64,000 bases of DNA from Tupaia tana (GCA_026018925.1 JAKSZU010000007.1:92520328-92584327); one strand, 5' to 3'; shown: positions 1 through 9,831, counted from the first letter of the stretch. Numbers and translations: made by a program. Notes: generated from the letters alone by a model not told the origin.

Positions 1-470
1 ACCGCGGTTGAGCCCGGTGGCGTACCTCGGGTGAGCCCGGTGGCGTACCGTGGGTGAGCCCGGGGGCGTACCGTGGGTTAAGCCCGGGGGCGTACCATGG
101 GTGAGCCCGGTGGCGGGCCGTGGGTGAGCCCGGTGACGTGCCGTGGGTGAGCCCAGTGGTGCAGTGGTGTACCGTGGGTGAGCCCGGTGGCGTGCCATGG
201 GTGAGCCCGGTGGTGCAGTGGTGTATCGTGAGTGAGCCCGGTGGTGTACCGTGGGTGAGCCCGGTGGTGTGCCGTGGGTGAGCCCAGTGGTGCAGTGGTG
301 TACCGTGGGTGAGCCCGGTGGTGTGCCGTGGGTGAGCCCAGTGGTGCAGTGGTGTACCGTGGGTGAGCCCGGTGGTGTGCCGTGGGTGAGCCTGGTGGCG
401 TGCCGTGGGTAAGCCCGGTGGCGTACCGTGGGTGAGCCCAGTGGTGTATGGGCTGACGCTGAACAACCCG
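1..470. repeat. 23-bp GC-rich minisatellite (continues past left edge)
   Basis: About 19 units of a 23-base motif of the form GTGAGCCCGGTGGCGTACCG plus TGG, in TCEA3 intron 1. Some units carry a 10-base insertion (TGCAGTGGTG), giving 33-base higher-order units from about 155 on. Units differ by single CpG-type changes (GCGT versus GTGT). The array starts before the window. Confidence 0.95.
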
Positions 471-713
471 GCCTGAGGAGGAAAGGATCCGAGCGGCAGT
501 TTCTGTGAGATTTGGATTTCAAGCTGTCAACACACCATCTCTGCGCTGAAGGCCCCGGGAGAGACGTGCAGTGCCCTCCACCATACAGATTCCGCCACGG
601 AGATGCAGCAGAGCCAGCTCGCTCTAGGCCGCAGGTGACAGGAAAAAGCAGGACCATACTTAGGAAGAGATCGTTTTGGAGTGTTTATTACTTTAAAAAA
701 AATGATTTCTTGG
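470..713. other. TCEA3 intron 1, no feature seen
   Basis: Unique sequence between the minisatellite and the first SINE. No exon, RNA or recognisable repeat was found. Confidence 0.5.
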
Positions 714-804
714 GGGCCAGCAGGTGGCATGGTGGTTAAGGCGCTGGACACTCCCACATGACCGACCACGGTTCAAGACCTGGCCCTGGTGGCTTGCTTT
801 CTCA

Positions 805-852
<48 letters not shown>

Positions 853-893
853 GGTCAAATTGAAATAAATGAATGAATAAATAAATAAATTAA
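714..893 (+). repeat. tRNA-derived SINE, short form, full length
   Basis: GGGGCCAGCAGGTGGCATGG head, box B GGTTCAAGACC, then a pure (CT)n tract of about 45 bases, GGTCAAATTG and an A-rich tail. Flanked by a long direct repeat (AAAATGATTTCTTGG at 699-713 and 897-911). A second, 50-base SINE head fragment follows at 911-960. Confidence 0.9.
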
Positions 894-971
894 AAAAAAA
901 TGATTTCTTGGGGCCAGCAGGTAGTGTGGTAAATAAAGTAAAAATCTCTTTTTTAAAAATATGGCTGTTTT

Positions 972-1217
972 GGGACCAGCAGTTAGCGTAATGACTATGT
1001 CGCTGGACTCCCACATAGTCAACCGCGGTTCACATCCCGGACCCGGCTTAAAACTCACGCCAGGCATGTGTGCGTGCGTGCCCAAGATCCCGAGAGGAGA
1101 ATGGAGGAGAAGGGATTGCGGTGTGGCCATCCCCCCTGGGGGTGATTTCTCGCTTTCTGTCTCTCTGTCTCTCTCTGTCTGTCTGGCGAGCGCATGCACC
1201 CGATAGCAAAAACCTCT

Positions 1218-1252
<35 letters not shown>
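972..1252 (+). repeat. tRNA-derived SINE, long form, full length
   Basis: Long-form copy: GGGACCAGCAGTTAGCGTAA head, box B, GCCAGGCATGTGTGCGTGCG body, GGTGATTTCTCGC, then CGATAGCAAAAACCTCTC and about 32 A. Flanked by GGCTGTTTT on both sides. The long pure A tail suggests a young copy. Confidence 0.93.
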
Positions 1253-1254
<2 letters not shown>

Positions 1255-1255
<1 letters not shown>

Positions 1256-2335
1256 TGTTTTACAAACAGCTTGCAAAATTCCTGAAAATGTAAGCACTGG
1301 TGTGAAGTCCACTCCAGCTCACTACGAGGTGTTTGCTTCTGTCTGTCACAGCTGTGTAACGGCTCAGGTTAGAGGGTAGCCTTGAGCCTGTGTTGTAGTT
1401 GGGTTCACAGGGCCGTGTGCAAGTGTCACCTGGTGTATCTCTGTCTGAGCCATGTGTGGAGCTGTACCATGCAGCTCAAGGCATGACTGAGTTCGCTTGT
1501 CTTTGCGGGAGATGGCTGTGTTGCTAGACTGAATGCATAAACGTGGCCGTTTGCTGTCTGTGGCTTTGCATGTCTGAGTGTGCTGTGCTGTATGTGCACG
1601 TGCATGTGGTTGTGTGCGTATCTTTGACTATGATGGACAGTGTGTTAGACACTGTGTCGGTGTCAGTACCCACGCTGCTGTGCAGTTAGGTTTGCGGGCG
1701 CTTGTTTAGCTGCTGTGCGTGGCTGTGTGTGTTGCTACGTCTGTCGATGTGTAATTACGTGTATGTGTAGCGGTGACTGCTGGCACTTGGCTTTACGTTT
1801 CGAGCTGTTTCAGTTGGTGCTTGCTCACAGCATCTGCCAAAGCCCTGAGTTGCTGGGACTTCAGCGATTGGCAATAAACCCCGGCTGGAGCTGCAACGTG
1901 GAGAATCCGTCTTATTACAGGAAGTGTGTCCTCCGCCTAACCACCACTGGGCGGGCCCGCTTTCACTCCCGGAGCAAGCCCCACCCTTCTGGACAGATGC
2001 CCAGCACTCTGTGCCCACCCAGATGCTGCCAAGAGTCCAGGCGCAGACGTGGCTGTAAACTGACTGCAAGCTGCAGGCACCCCGGGGCCAGCTTAAGCCT
2101 TTCCCGGAGACGGCGCTGGACACTTCCACAGGGACCCATACCCACGGAGCACCGTTTCCTTTTCCCATTTCACGGAGGAGACTAAGGCACACAGAGAGAA
2201 ATAGGGCCATAAAACGGGTGAGAGGGAGGGCAGGACAGGCCCTTCCTCGTCCATCAGTGCTCCACCCCACCTCTGCCTTTCTCCAGGTCTCTCGGCTTCT
2301 CCACCCTACCCCACCCCTCTCACTCAGAGACCCAG
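1255..2335. other. TCEA3 intron 1, largely unique
   Basis: TG-rich stretch around 1560-1780 and a MIR-like antisense remnant near 2140-2215 (ttcacggaggagactaaggc). No exon or RNA gene seen. Confidence 0.5.
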
Positions 2336-2339
2336 AATT

Positions 2340-2445
2340 TCTTTTCTTTCTTTTTCTCCTCCTCCTCCTCCTCCTCCTCCTCCTCCTCCTCCTCCTCCTC
2401 CTCCTCCTCTTCTCCTTCTCCTTCTTCTTCTTCTTTTAATTTTTG
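2340..2445. repeat. (CTC)n/(CTT)n microsatellite
   Basis: About 20 CTC triplets followed by CTT triplets; a polypurine/polypyrimidine tract on the tail side of an antisense SINE. May form H-DNA. Confidence 0.95.
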
Positions 2446-2580
2446 CTGTAGGGTGCATGCACTTTCCGGGGGGAGGGGGAGTAAGAAAGCACTCCCTGGG
2501 AGGATGGCCACATTGCAGTCCCTCCTTCCCCACTCTCCTCTCAGGGTTTTGGGCACGCACACGCACACGATGTGTTTTTC
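2446..2580 (-). repeat. tRNA-derived SINE, truncated antisense copy
   Basis: 3' half only (GCTGTAGGGTGCATGCACTT, GGATGGCCACATTGCAGTCC, GGGCACGCACACGC); the tRNA head is missing. Confidence 0.8.
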
Positions 2581-2589
2581 TATTCTTTT

Positions 2590-3001
2590 TTTTTGAAAGA
2601 AAAAGATTTTTCTATAGGGCATGTGTGCTTGCCAGAGAGACAGAGAAGACAGAAAGGGAGAAATCACCCCCTTCTCCTTCAGTCTCCTCTCAGGATTTTG
2701 GGCACGCACACCACCCAGCATGAGTTTTTGTTTTTTAATTTAATTATTTGTTTACTTGATTTCATTTGTTATTATTATTATTTAATTTGACCTGAGAGAG
2801 ACAGAGAGAGATAGAAAGGGAAAGAGAGAAAACAAGCTGCCAGGTCTAGGACTCGAACCATGGTCAGCCATGTGGTAATCCAGCACCTTTAACCACCACA
2901 CAACCTACTGGCCCCTGGCATGAGTTTTAAGCCGCTAAGTCCGGGACTCAAACCGTGTTTGACTACAAGGAAGTCCAGCGACTTAATCATTATGCCATCT
3001 C

Positions 3002-3004
<3 letters not shown>
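2590..3004 (-). repeat. Long-form SINE interrupted by a short-form SINE
   Basis: Antisense long-form pieces at 2590-2725 (body and tail) and 2916-3004 (tRNA head, ending TTATGCCATCT) are split by a complete short-form copy at 2726-2915 (AATTTGACC, GACTCGAACC, CTACTGGCCCC). GGCATGAGTTTT is repeated at both junctions, so the short form inserted into the long form. Confidence 0.85.
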
Positions 3005-3048
<44 letters not shown>

Positions 3049-3294
3049 ATAAGATGATTTTTGCTGTAGGGCGTGTGCACTTGCTGAAGACACAGAAAGA
3101 GAGAGAGAAAGTGAGAAATCACCCCTCAGGGAGAATGGCCCTGCTGCAATCCCTTTTCCTCCATTCTCTTGGGATTTGGGGCACCCATGCACATGTGCCC
3201 AGCCTGAGTTTCAGGCCACTGGTCTGGGTCTCGAACCATGGTTGGTCATGTGGGAGTCCAGCACCATAACCATCATGCCACCTGCTGGCCCCCC
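3003..3294 (-). repeat. Long-form SINE, antisense, with adjacent (CT)n
   Basis: (CT)n at 3003-3048, then TTTTTGCTGTAGGGCGTGTG through CATGCCACCTGCTGGCCCC. A head fragment follows at 3300-3385. Confidence 0.85.
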
Positions 3295-3385
3295 AGTAAA
3301 TTGTTCAAGTCACTGGGTCTGGAACTTGCCCACGTAGTCACTGTGTGGGATCCAGTTGCCCCAACCATCATGCCACTGGCTGGCC

Positions 3386-3885
3386 CTCTTCTCTTTTTCT
3401 AATTGCCAGAGGGAGCATGTGCTTGCCAGTGAGAGACAGAGAGACAGAGAAAGAGAAGGAGTGGGAAAGGGAGAGGGCATACGCCATTGGGGCATAGTCA
3501 CACTGCAATCCTATCTCCATTTCTCCACCCTGTCAGGGTCTGCGGCACACATGCACATGTGCCAGGTACGTTTGTCAAGCCTCTGGGACTGGGATTTGAA
3601 CCACGTAGTGGGCCATGTGGGATCTGGGTCTCTCAGTCACTGGGCCACAGGCTGGCCCCAGAATTTCTTTTTCTAAATAATTTTCTTTCACTCTCTCTCT
3701 TTCTTCCTTGGGAGACAAAGAGACCCAGAGAGAAAGACAAGCACTCTGAGCAGGGTCTCGCGCTGGGCTCTTCTCCCCAGCACCCAGCCCGTGTCGCAGC
3801 ATGTGTAGGTAGTCCAGGGAAACTGACCCAGATCCCCCAGAGCACTGGGCACAACTGAGCCACCTCAGTGGGCCTCGCACTGTCC
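3386..3885 (-). repeat. Two further antisense SINE copies, the second old
   Basis: 3386-3660 ends GGGCCACAGGCTGGCCCC. 3668-3885 is much diverged (GGGAGACAAAGAGACCCAGA to GAGCCACCTCAGTGGGCC) and probably belongs to an older subfamily. Confidence 0.65.
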
Positions 3886-4856
3886 TTCCTGGTCCAAGCC
3901 TGGGGTAACCTGCTGATGGATTCCGCTCCCGCAGCTGGGGAAGCACGCCCTGCGACTTGGGGCTCGGTTTTGCTGAGGATTTTGCAGGAGCCTGGGAGTG
4001 GGTGGAGCTGGGAGGGTCAGGGTGAGGAGCTCCTGGCACTCTGCAGGTTTCCACTGAACTTTTCCTCTGCGCTTCACCTGGCTGTGCTGAAGCAAGTCTC
4101 ATCCGCTAGCACTCGGTAAGCATGCGACCTCACAGGCTGCCCATGTAAGGCTCCTCAGCCTTCACCACTGCCTGGGACTGGAACATACACCCTCACAGAT
4201 GAAGCCTGAGGCTCTGGTCTTCCTATGGACTCCAGTTCAGTGTTGCCCAGTCCCTTCCGAGGGCTCCCAGACACTCCATGGTCCACTGACCCCTCCCTGC
4301 ACCTTCAGCCACTCCTCCAGGCTCAGAACCTTCCCTGAGGGTTCCTCCCTTTCCGGAACCCCTAGGGTAACAGAATGTACTGGAAATGCAGGTGTTGCTG
4401 CCGCACGTGGCAATGAGTGGTGGGAAGAAGAGGACCCTGGGACGGTGCAAGCTGTGGGGCTCTCTGCACACCTTTCCAGGGTAGGCTGGGCTTTAGGGGA
4501 CCCAAGGCCAAGTTTGCTCTGTGTGACTGGCAGTCGCCAGCCCGAGGCAAAGATCGCAGGGAGGATCAAACATTAACTTCCAGTTCACCTGAGCTCTGCT
4601 CCTGGACTGGGAGCCCAGGACCCTCGGGCAGAACTGTGAGCGGATATCCCGGCGACCTGGCAGCCTCCGCTCTCCCGGAGCCGCTCCACTCCGCACCCCT
4701 GCTTCAGGGCCTCTAGCCGGCCCCCCTTCCCCCGCCGAAGGCCCAGGCACCTGTTCGCCCCAGTCTGCCCCGGGCCCCACCCAGCCGCCAAGGAAAGAGA
4801 AAGTTACAAAGGACGGGGAAACGCGGCTCAACTCACGCCCCTATCCACCACCACCT
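3886..4856. other. TCEA3 intron 1, unique sequence
   Basis: Moderately GC-rich, no recognisable repeat or exon. Approaches the CpG-island shore at its right end. Confidence 0.45.
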
Positions 4857-5095
4857 TTTAAAATTTTGCTGGGGGGCGGGGGGGGGGGCACGTCTGCTCA
4901 CCAGGGAGAGAGAAAGGGAGAGAACGTGAGAAGTCACCTCCTAGGGGGACTGGCTACGCTGCACTCTCCTCCACTCTCCTCTTGGGATTTTGGGCACGCA
5001 ACAAGCGTTGTGTTTTTTTCCGCTGCTGGTCTGGAACTCGAGCCGCGCTGGGCGGCCATCGGGGGTCCAGCTGCCTAACCACCGCCACGGGCTGA
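4857..5095 (-). repeat. Diverged antisense SINE beside the TCEA3 CpG island
   Basis: Tail TTTAAAATTTTGCT with a G12 run, body GGGACTGGCTACGCTGCACT, head ending CCACGGGCTGACC. The B-box strand is diverged. Confidence 0.75.
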
Positions 5096-5535
5096 CCCTC
5101 AATACACCTTCCCAAGTTTCTCTGCCCCTTCGCGGGCCGTCCAGAGTTTGCGGCCCCTGCCCCGTGCTGTCGCCGTCGCTCCGGGAGCTTTGCACACGCC
5201 GTCAGTCCCGGGACGCGCTGAAAGTCCTTTCCCAGGGACCGGCCCCTTTACGGACTCCCCGGTGTGCACGAGCTGCCAGGGGCGAATCCTTCATGTCTAG
5301 AAGGACGTGTACGCCCTCATGACTCCCACCGCCCGCCCTGGGCCATGCACACGCCCACTCCGAAGTGCCTAGCGAGTGTCCCTTAGGGGCTCTGCAGCGG
5401 CGGCGCCTCCCTCGGGTCCCTGCGTCCCGCACGCGCCTGCCGGGCGTCTAGCCAGCACGCGCCCCGGGGACTTCCCGGCTCGCTCGCGCGTTCCTCCCGG
5501 AGTCGGGGGCTGTGACCCAAACTCCGCAGCCTCAC

Positions 5536-5604
5536 CGTGCTCTTCCTGGCCACCATCTTCTCCAGCTTCTTTGCGATCCTCAGCAGCTCCTTTTCCTGGC
5601 CCAT
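5536..5604 (-). CDS. TCEA3: TCEA3 coding exon 1 (5' end of gene; rest is off the left edge)
   Basis: This exon encodes the first 23 residues of transcription elongation factor A protein 3, a tissue-restricted TFIIS paralogue that rescues backtracked RNA polymerase II in the nucleus. The reading is MGQEKELLRIAKKLEKMVAR plus three residues, which matches the start of the TFIIS N-terminal (LW/TFIIS-N) domain; MGQ-E-ELLRIAKKLEKMVARK is distinctive for TCEA3. The ATG is at 5604-5602. The exon ends on a full codon (ACG) before a consensus GTGAGG donor. An upstream in-frame ATG near 5712 exists but lies in GC-rich leader sequence and would add a non-conserved extension. I looked for the next exon (GALDLLKKLN-type) in 1-5500 and did not find it, so intron 1 leaves the window. 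The position downstream of ASAP3 on the same strand matches human gene order. Confidence 0.93.
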
Positions 5605-5797
5605 GATGGCCTGCGACGCCCGGCGGGGCGAGGGGCGCAGAGGCAGCAGCTGGGCCTCGGGGGCAGGAGGCGCCAAGATCCAGGGCGTGCAACCCGCACG
5701 GGCCCCAAACACACACGACGCGCACGCCTAGCGGGGGCGGGGCTCCCCCCACACCCCCGCCTGCCTCCCAACTGTGTGGGGGGAGGGGCGGCGTGCA

Positions 5798-5807
5798 CTA
5801 AATATAG
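5798..5807 (-). promoter_or_regulatory. TCEA3: MEF2-type / TATA-like site upstream of TCEA3
   Basis: On the minus strand the ten bases read CTATATTTAG. This fits the MEF2 consensus YTAWWWWTAR at every position, and it also contains a TATATTTA that could act as a TATA element. It is the only A/T-rich island in the GC-rich promoter. TCEA3 is known as a muscle-enriched TFIIS, so a MEF2 site would make sense; binding itself is inference. Confidence 0.45.
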
Positions 5808-6200
5808 ACTTCAAGGACTCACCCGGGCAAAGATTGCCCAGCCTGGCGGGCCGGTTGAGCCTCGGGCACAGCAGGGACGAGGCTTCCAGAGGGGGCCTTC
5901 ACCTCCCGCCCTTCCAGAGTTAGCGCATGTGGGGAGTGGGAGGGGAGCGAGCAGAGTGGTGTGGGGAGATTTGAGATGTCCTAGTGGTCCTGGCCACTGA
6001 GGAAACAGCGCAGAGGGCGCTGAGAGTGCCCCAGGGTCTGGGGGAAACTTCTGAGCTCGTCCTCGGCACCGCTGCAGTCCAAAGCCGGGCGCTGCAGCTC
6101 CGTGCTTCGGTGCAAGTGGAGGCAACGCCGCGCGCTGGAATCGCAGATCCGGGCAGGTCCTTAAGGCCGGCTCTGCCCTGAGCCGAGCTCCCGCCTGGTT

Positions 6201-6520
6201 CGGTCTGCATACCCAGAGCTCCGTTTGCTCGCTGTTCTGTGAGTGAGGTTGTGTTTCTACGCAGCTCCCCAGTGCTGGCAGAAGGGCTGGTGCCAGGGCT
6301 ACGGAGTAGTGAGGGCTTGGGCTCTGACGCGGGAGCATGGGTGCTCTTTATTTGATGAGGGTCAGGCCAGTACCTCCCCAGAGGGACTCTGTTTGGAAGG
6401 ATCTTCTTGGGTGGAGGGGTGGAGGCACAAGTGGGCTCACCTCCCCCAGCTGTGTACACATCTGCTTTCCTGTGGGGAGGATCTTCCAAGACCTTCCCTT
6501 GCAGACTTTCCTAAAGCAGG
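6201..6520. other. Intergenic, upstream of TCEA3
   Basis: Unique sequence on the shore of the TCEA3 CpG island; no ORF with homology or repeat is recognised. Confidence 0.45.
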
Positions 6521-6523
6521 GAG

Positions 6524-6765
6524 CTTGGGCCAGTCAGCAGTGCATGGTGGTAAAAGTAACTGGATCCTACAATACACGGTCCAGAGTTGGAGACCCAGAC
6601 CTGCAGCTTTAAAAACACCCACGCGAGTGTGCGTGCATGCCTAAAATCCTGAAAGGGGAGATGGAGAAGGGATTGCTGCGTGACCATCCCCCATGGGGTG
6701 CTGTCTCACTTTCGTTTTGTCTCTCCAGAGAGCACATACACACTACAGCAAATCAAACAGGGAGT
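6524..6765 (+). repeat. tRNA-derived SINE, long form, diverged
   Basis: Head GGGCCAGTCAGCAGTGCATG, body GTGTGCGTGCATGCCTAAAA, tail CTACAGCAAATC. Box B is degraded. Confidence 0.8.
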
Positions 6766-6923
6766 GAGTGTAACAGAAAATGATCTTCACAGGAGGGGCC
6801 GGGGCTCAGGGACCTGGAGGGGAGTTATGAAAAGTGGCCCACAGTGTGCAGGTTGGGGAGCAGTGGTTTGGGATGTCCAGTGAAATCTCGCTTCCTAAGA
6901 AAGCCTTAGAAAATCCCATTCCT

Positions 6924-7160
6924 GGGGCCAGCAGATGGTGTAATGGTTGCATTGCTGAGTTCCCATGTAGTTGTCTGTGGTTCGAGTCCCGGACCTGAGG
7001 GCTTAAAACTCACGTCAGGCACATGTGCGTGCGTGTGCCCAAAATCCCAAGAGGAGAATGAAGGAGAAGGGCCATCCCCCTTGGGGGTGATTTCTCACTT
7101 TCTGTCCATCTCTCCAGTGAGCACACATGCCCTGTAGCAAAAGTCTCTCTTAAAAAGAAA
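6924..7160 (+). repeat. tRNA-derived SINE whose 3' target duplication was hit by a second retroposon
   Basis: GGGGCCAGCAGATGGTGTAA head to CCTGTAGCAAAAGTCTCTCT tail. The left target copy is GAAAATCCCATTCCT (6909-6923). The right copy is split: GAAAATCC directly after the A-rich tail, and ATTCCTG beyond 8464. Confidence 0.85.
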
Positions 7161-7170
7161 GAAAATCCCC

Positions 7171-8447
7171 GCGCGCCATGGCCGCGGCTCTGCCCCGCGT
7201 GCTAGGGCCCGGACGGCCCAGCCCCCACTGCCTCTCCGGCGCTGAGTATGTCTCGTGCCCAGCGCTGCAGCGGGCGGGCACCGCAGACCGACCAAGGTCG
7301 CTGTCCTTCCTTTCTCTGGCTGGGCGGGCGAGGGGGGGGGGCACTGGATCCAGCGAGTATTCATGCGCTCGGGGCCCGCATGGGGCCGCCGGGCCTACGT
7401 GTGGTCCCGGGCCTGCGAGGGGCCGCCGGGCCGGGCATGGCTGCTGGGCCTACATGTGGCCCCCAGGCTTGTGCATGGCCGCCGGGTCTGCACCCCCGCG
7501 TGGCCACCGCGGGCGGCGGGCTGAGACCGAGCACAGGGATCAAGAACTTACAGCTATGGGCAGCAGAGGGAGTATTTGGCTGTCTTGGACCAATTGAGAG
7601 GTGTATTGTGTGGGAGGAATTTCTCTGCCTATGGTCAGTGAGAAGATGATGGTTACCAGCTCTGCATTACCTCAGGGAAAAACTAGAACTACTCCACCAT
7701 TCTTAAGGAATCCAGACACCCGAGGATGATTCACGCTGCAGATCCCCACAGTGCCATTCCCGGTGACTGTGGGATGGCTGCTGTGCCGCATCAGCTGATA
7801 GCCGTCTCAGCTTTCCAGAGCCGCGTCCCTGAAACTGGGTTCCATGGAGACTCACATACATTTACTGGGCTGCACGAGACCCACCCTTGGTCCAGCCCTA
7901 AGTGAAGCCTACGTTCCCTATTGCTGGGAACTTTATGAACTGAAAATTAGAAGAAAAAAGAAAAAACAAAAAGGAACTGTATCTCTCAGCAAAAAAAACA
8001 TCATAGACAATTCACACTTACTTGCTGAATCATCTGAGTGGGTTTTGAATGTTCACAACATAATGTAAACTGTTGATGATGGTGAATATGTTTATACCTA
8101 TTTGGTTAATACACACTGTATATACATGCCTCCACAGACCATTCTGTACCCATTCCGTACAAATGTAATGATTGTATGCAAATTAAAAAAAAAAAAAAAG
8201 AAGGAAGGAAGGAAGGAAGAAAGAATTAATGAAAGAAAGAGGGAGGGAGGGAGGGACGGAGGGAGGGGGAGGAAAAACAGAAAAGTTTGCTTAGTGGACA
8301 AAAAATGAGAAGTTATTGGCTGATGATAATGTATACAGTAATATCTTTGTCTTGACTGACAGGCATAGTATTTGTGTTGGAAAAAGAAATTTATACTGTA
8401 AAAGACATGTGAAAAAAAAAAAATAAAATAAAGAAAAAAAAAAAAAA
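7171..8447 (+). mobile_element. Unclassified 1.28-kb retroposon (GC-rich 5' part, purine tract, poly-A)
   Basis: The element has an A-rich 3' end (AATAAAATAAAG then A17) and is flanked by AAAGAAAGAAAATCC on both sides (about 7156-7170 and 8449-8464), so it moved by L1-type target-primed reverse transcription. The 5' 350 bases are extremely GC-rich and contain imperfect repeats of GGCCGCCGGGCCTACGTGTG (7378-7500). The middle is unique-looking. A (GGAA)n/(GGGA)n purine tract covers 8190-8280, like an L1 3' UTR. The terminal 110 bases align with 51045-51165, next to an L1/HAL1-like element. It could be an ORF-less L1/HAL1 relative, an SVA-like composite, or a processed copy of an unknown non-coding RNA. 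No significant conserved ORF. Confidence 0.7.
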
Positions 8448-8517
8448 AAGAAAGAAAGAAAATCCATTCCTGCCTGGGCCAGAAAGACAGCCTGGTAAGG
8501 ACTCCTGTCTTCTAGTA

Positions 8518-8595
8518 CTCGGTTGTTGGAAAAGTCATGATGTACTTTTTGGTTTTCTATGCAAAGCTGCGATGTGATTTTGCTGACAATCCAGT
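8518..8595. mobile_element. Palindromic mariner-type MITE, copy A (old)
   Basis: 78 bases between TA dinucleotides, with diverged terminal inverted repeats (CTCGGTTGTTGGAAAAGTCA, and TGATTTTGCTGACAATCCAG at the other end) and the shared centre GGTTTTCTATGCAAAG. Confidence 0.65.
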
Positions 8596-8599
8596 AGTT

Positions 8600-9120
8600 G
8601 CTGAGTGAGTGGGATCAGGGGAAGACGGGAGTGGTTTTATGGGTTCTTTCAGCAAATATGTATCAATTGTCCAAGCAATGAACAAACAGATCCAGTCCCA
8701 AGGCCCGGGAGACTCAATTTCTAGGCAAGAGAAACCTTAAACGCAAACACCATCAACGACTGTATTTGTCACAGCTGAGGTGGATAAGTCACAGGCAGAC
8801 TTATTGACACATCTGAGGGGACCAGCACTGCTTGGGTGTCCTCTTCTCTGAAGAAATGAAGTTTAAATTTAGGGCTAAAGTGCAGGCAGGAGCTGGGGGA
8901 GAGGAAGGGTGTGTCTGTGTGGGAGGACGCACCCATTCCTTGGACGTGCACGTACTGAGCACCTGCTATGTGCCAGGCCGTCCTAGCCCTGGGCATGCCG
9001 ATAAAGCGGTCTTCCTGGAATTCCGAATGTGCAAGCTCAGGGGTGGGAAGGTGCTTGCTCTGTCAGTATTGGAGGAGTCAAAAACCAGCGTGGTTGCAGA
9101 GGCAAGGAGAGTGTGTGGAG
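8600..9120. repeat. L2/MIR-like fragments in intergenic DNA
   Basis: AGCAAATATGTATCAATTGT near 8650 and GAGCACCTGCTATGTGCCAG near 8958 followed by CCTAGCCCTGGGCATGCCG are ancient mammalian L2/MIR-type phrases. Boundaries are vague. Confidence 0.55.
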
Positions 9121-9127
9121 GGGCGGT

Positions 9128-9226
9128 GGTGTTTGTCAAGCCAGCAGGTCTGGGACTCGAACTGCAGTCAGCCAGTAGAATCCAGCTGCCTTAACCACCA
9201 GGCTACTAGCTGGGCCCAAGAGGTTA
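9128..9226 (-). repeat. SINE head fragment, antisense
   Basis: GTCTGGGACTCGAACTGCAG through CTACTAGCTGGGCCC; only the tRNA part remains. Confidence 0.75.
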
Positions 9227-9829
9227 GACTTTTATGGTCTGAGATTCTGCAAAGACTCTTGGCCAACCCTATTAAAATCCCTGAGTTGAAGAGACAGCTA
9301 CCTTCTCAATAAAAAAGATCTTTCTCAAACTTCTGCCCATCCCCACCCTGAGCTGTGTGATGTTAAAAGAAGCTTGAAGGACCCTAAAGAAGCGAGTCCA
9401 ACCCGTCACTGCAGGGATGGGAAGACCGGAGCTGAGAGAGGGCGCTTGCCCCGCGGGACTGCAGCGTCTACCATATCAGACAGTGTCGGTACCGTGTAGC
9501 GTTGGTACCACCGTCCGCCCCCTGCCTACCAGTCCATCCAGGAGGCCACCTGCAGACGATTTCTGGACTCAGCTCTGACAGCTTCTTACCTCCTTCTGAC
9601 TATGCTTTGGGCAGATGGTGAACTGATATCCCAGGAAGCCCCCCACCCCTGGGGCCAGCCAACAGAGACTGGAGCTGGCGGTGAACACCCCTATTCTCTA
9701 TTATTAATGGGACAGCTTGAGGGCATGTTCGAATCAATACCATCTCCTGAGGACCCGGACAGGGTTAAGCGGCACTGGTTGCTTCCCATGGTAACCCCTC
9801 ATAAACACATCCATTTACTTTTTAAAGAC
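9227..9829. other. Intergenic, unique
   Basis: Nothing recognised apart from a weak MIR-like phrase at about 9400-9440. Confidence 0.4.
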
Positions 9830-9831
9830 AA

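Larger units (their letters stand above)
5040..6200 (-). promoter_or_regulatory. TCEA3: TCEA3 CpG-island promoter
   Basis: This stretch is GC-rich and full of CpG, and it surrounds the TCEA3 start codon at 5604. The leader above the ATG is GC-rich, with a GGGGCGGGG-type Sp/KLF box near 5734-5745. On the gene strand an A/T-rich CTATATTTAG element (5807-5798) stands alone in GC-rich surroundings about 195 bases before the ATG. A divergent antisense SINE (4857-5095) abuts the downstream, intron side of the island. The transcription start cannot be placed from sequence; somewhere between 5640 and 5780 is my guess. Confidence 0.7.

Noticed and set aside
1-5500. TCEA3 exon 2
   Set aside because: I searched the minus strand for the GALDLLKKLN...SIQLLQ coding pattern and found no match, so it must be beyond the left edge.
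7178-7597. 139-codon ORF MAAALPRVLG... with other overlapping frames
   Set aside because: Falls in the GC-rich repeat part of the unclassified retroposon; all frames are open for the same reason and none looks like a known protein.
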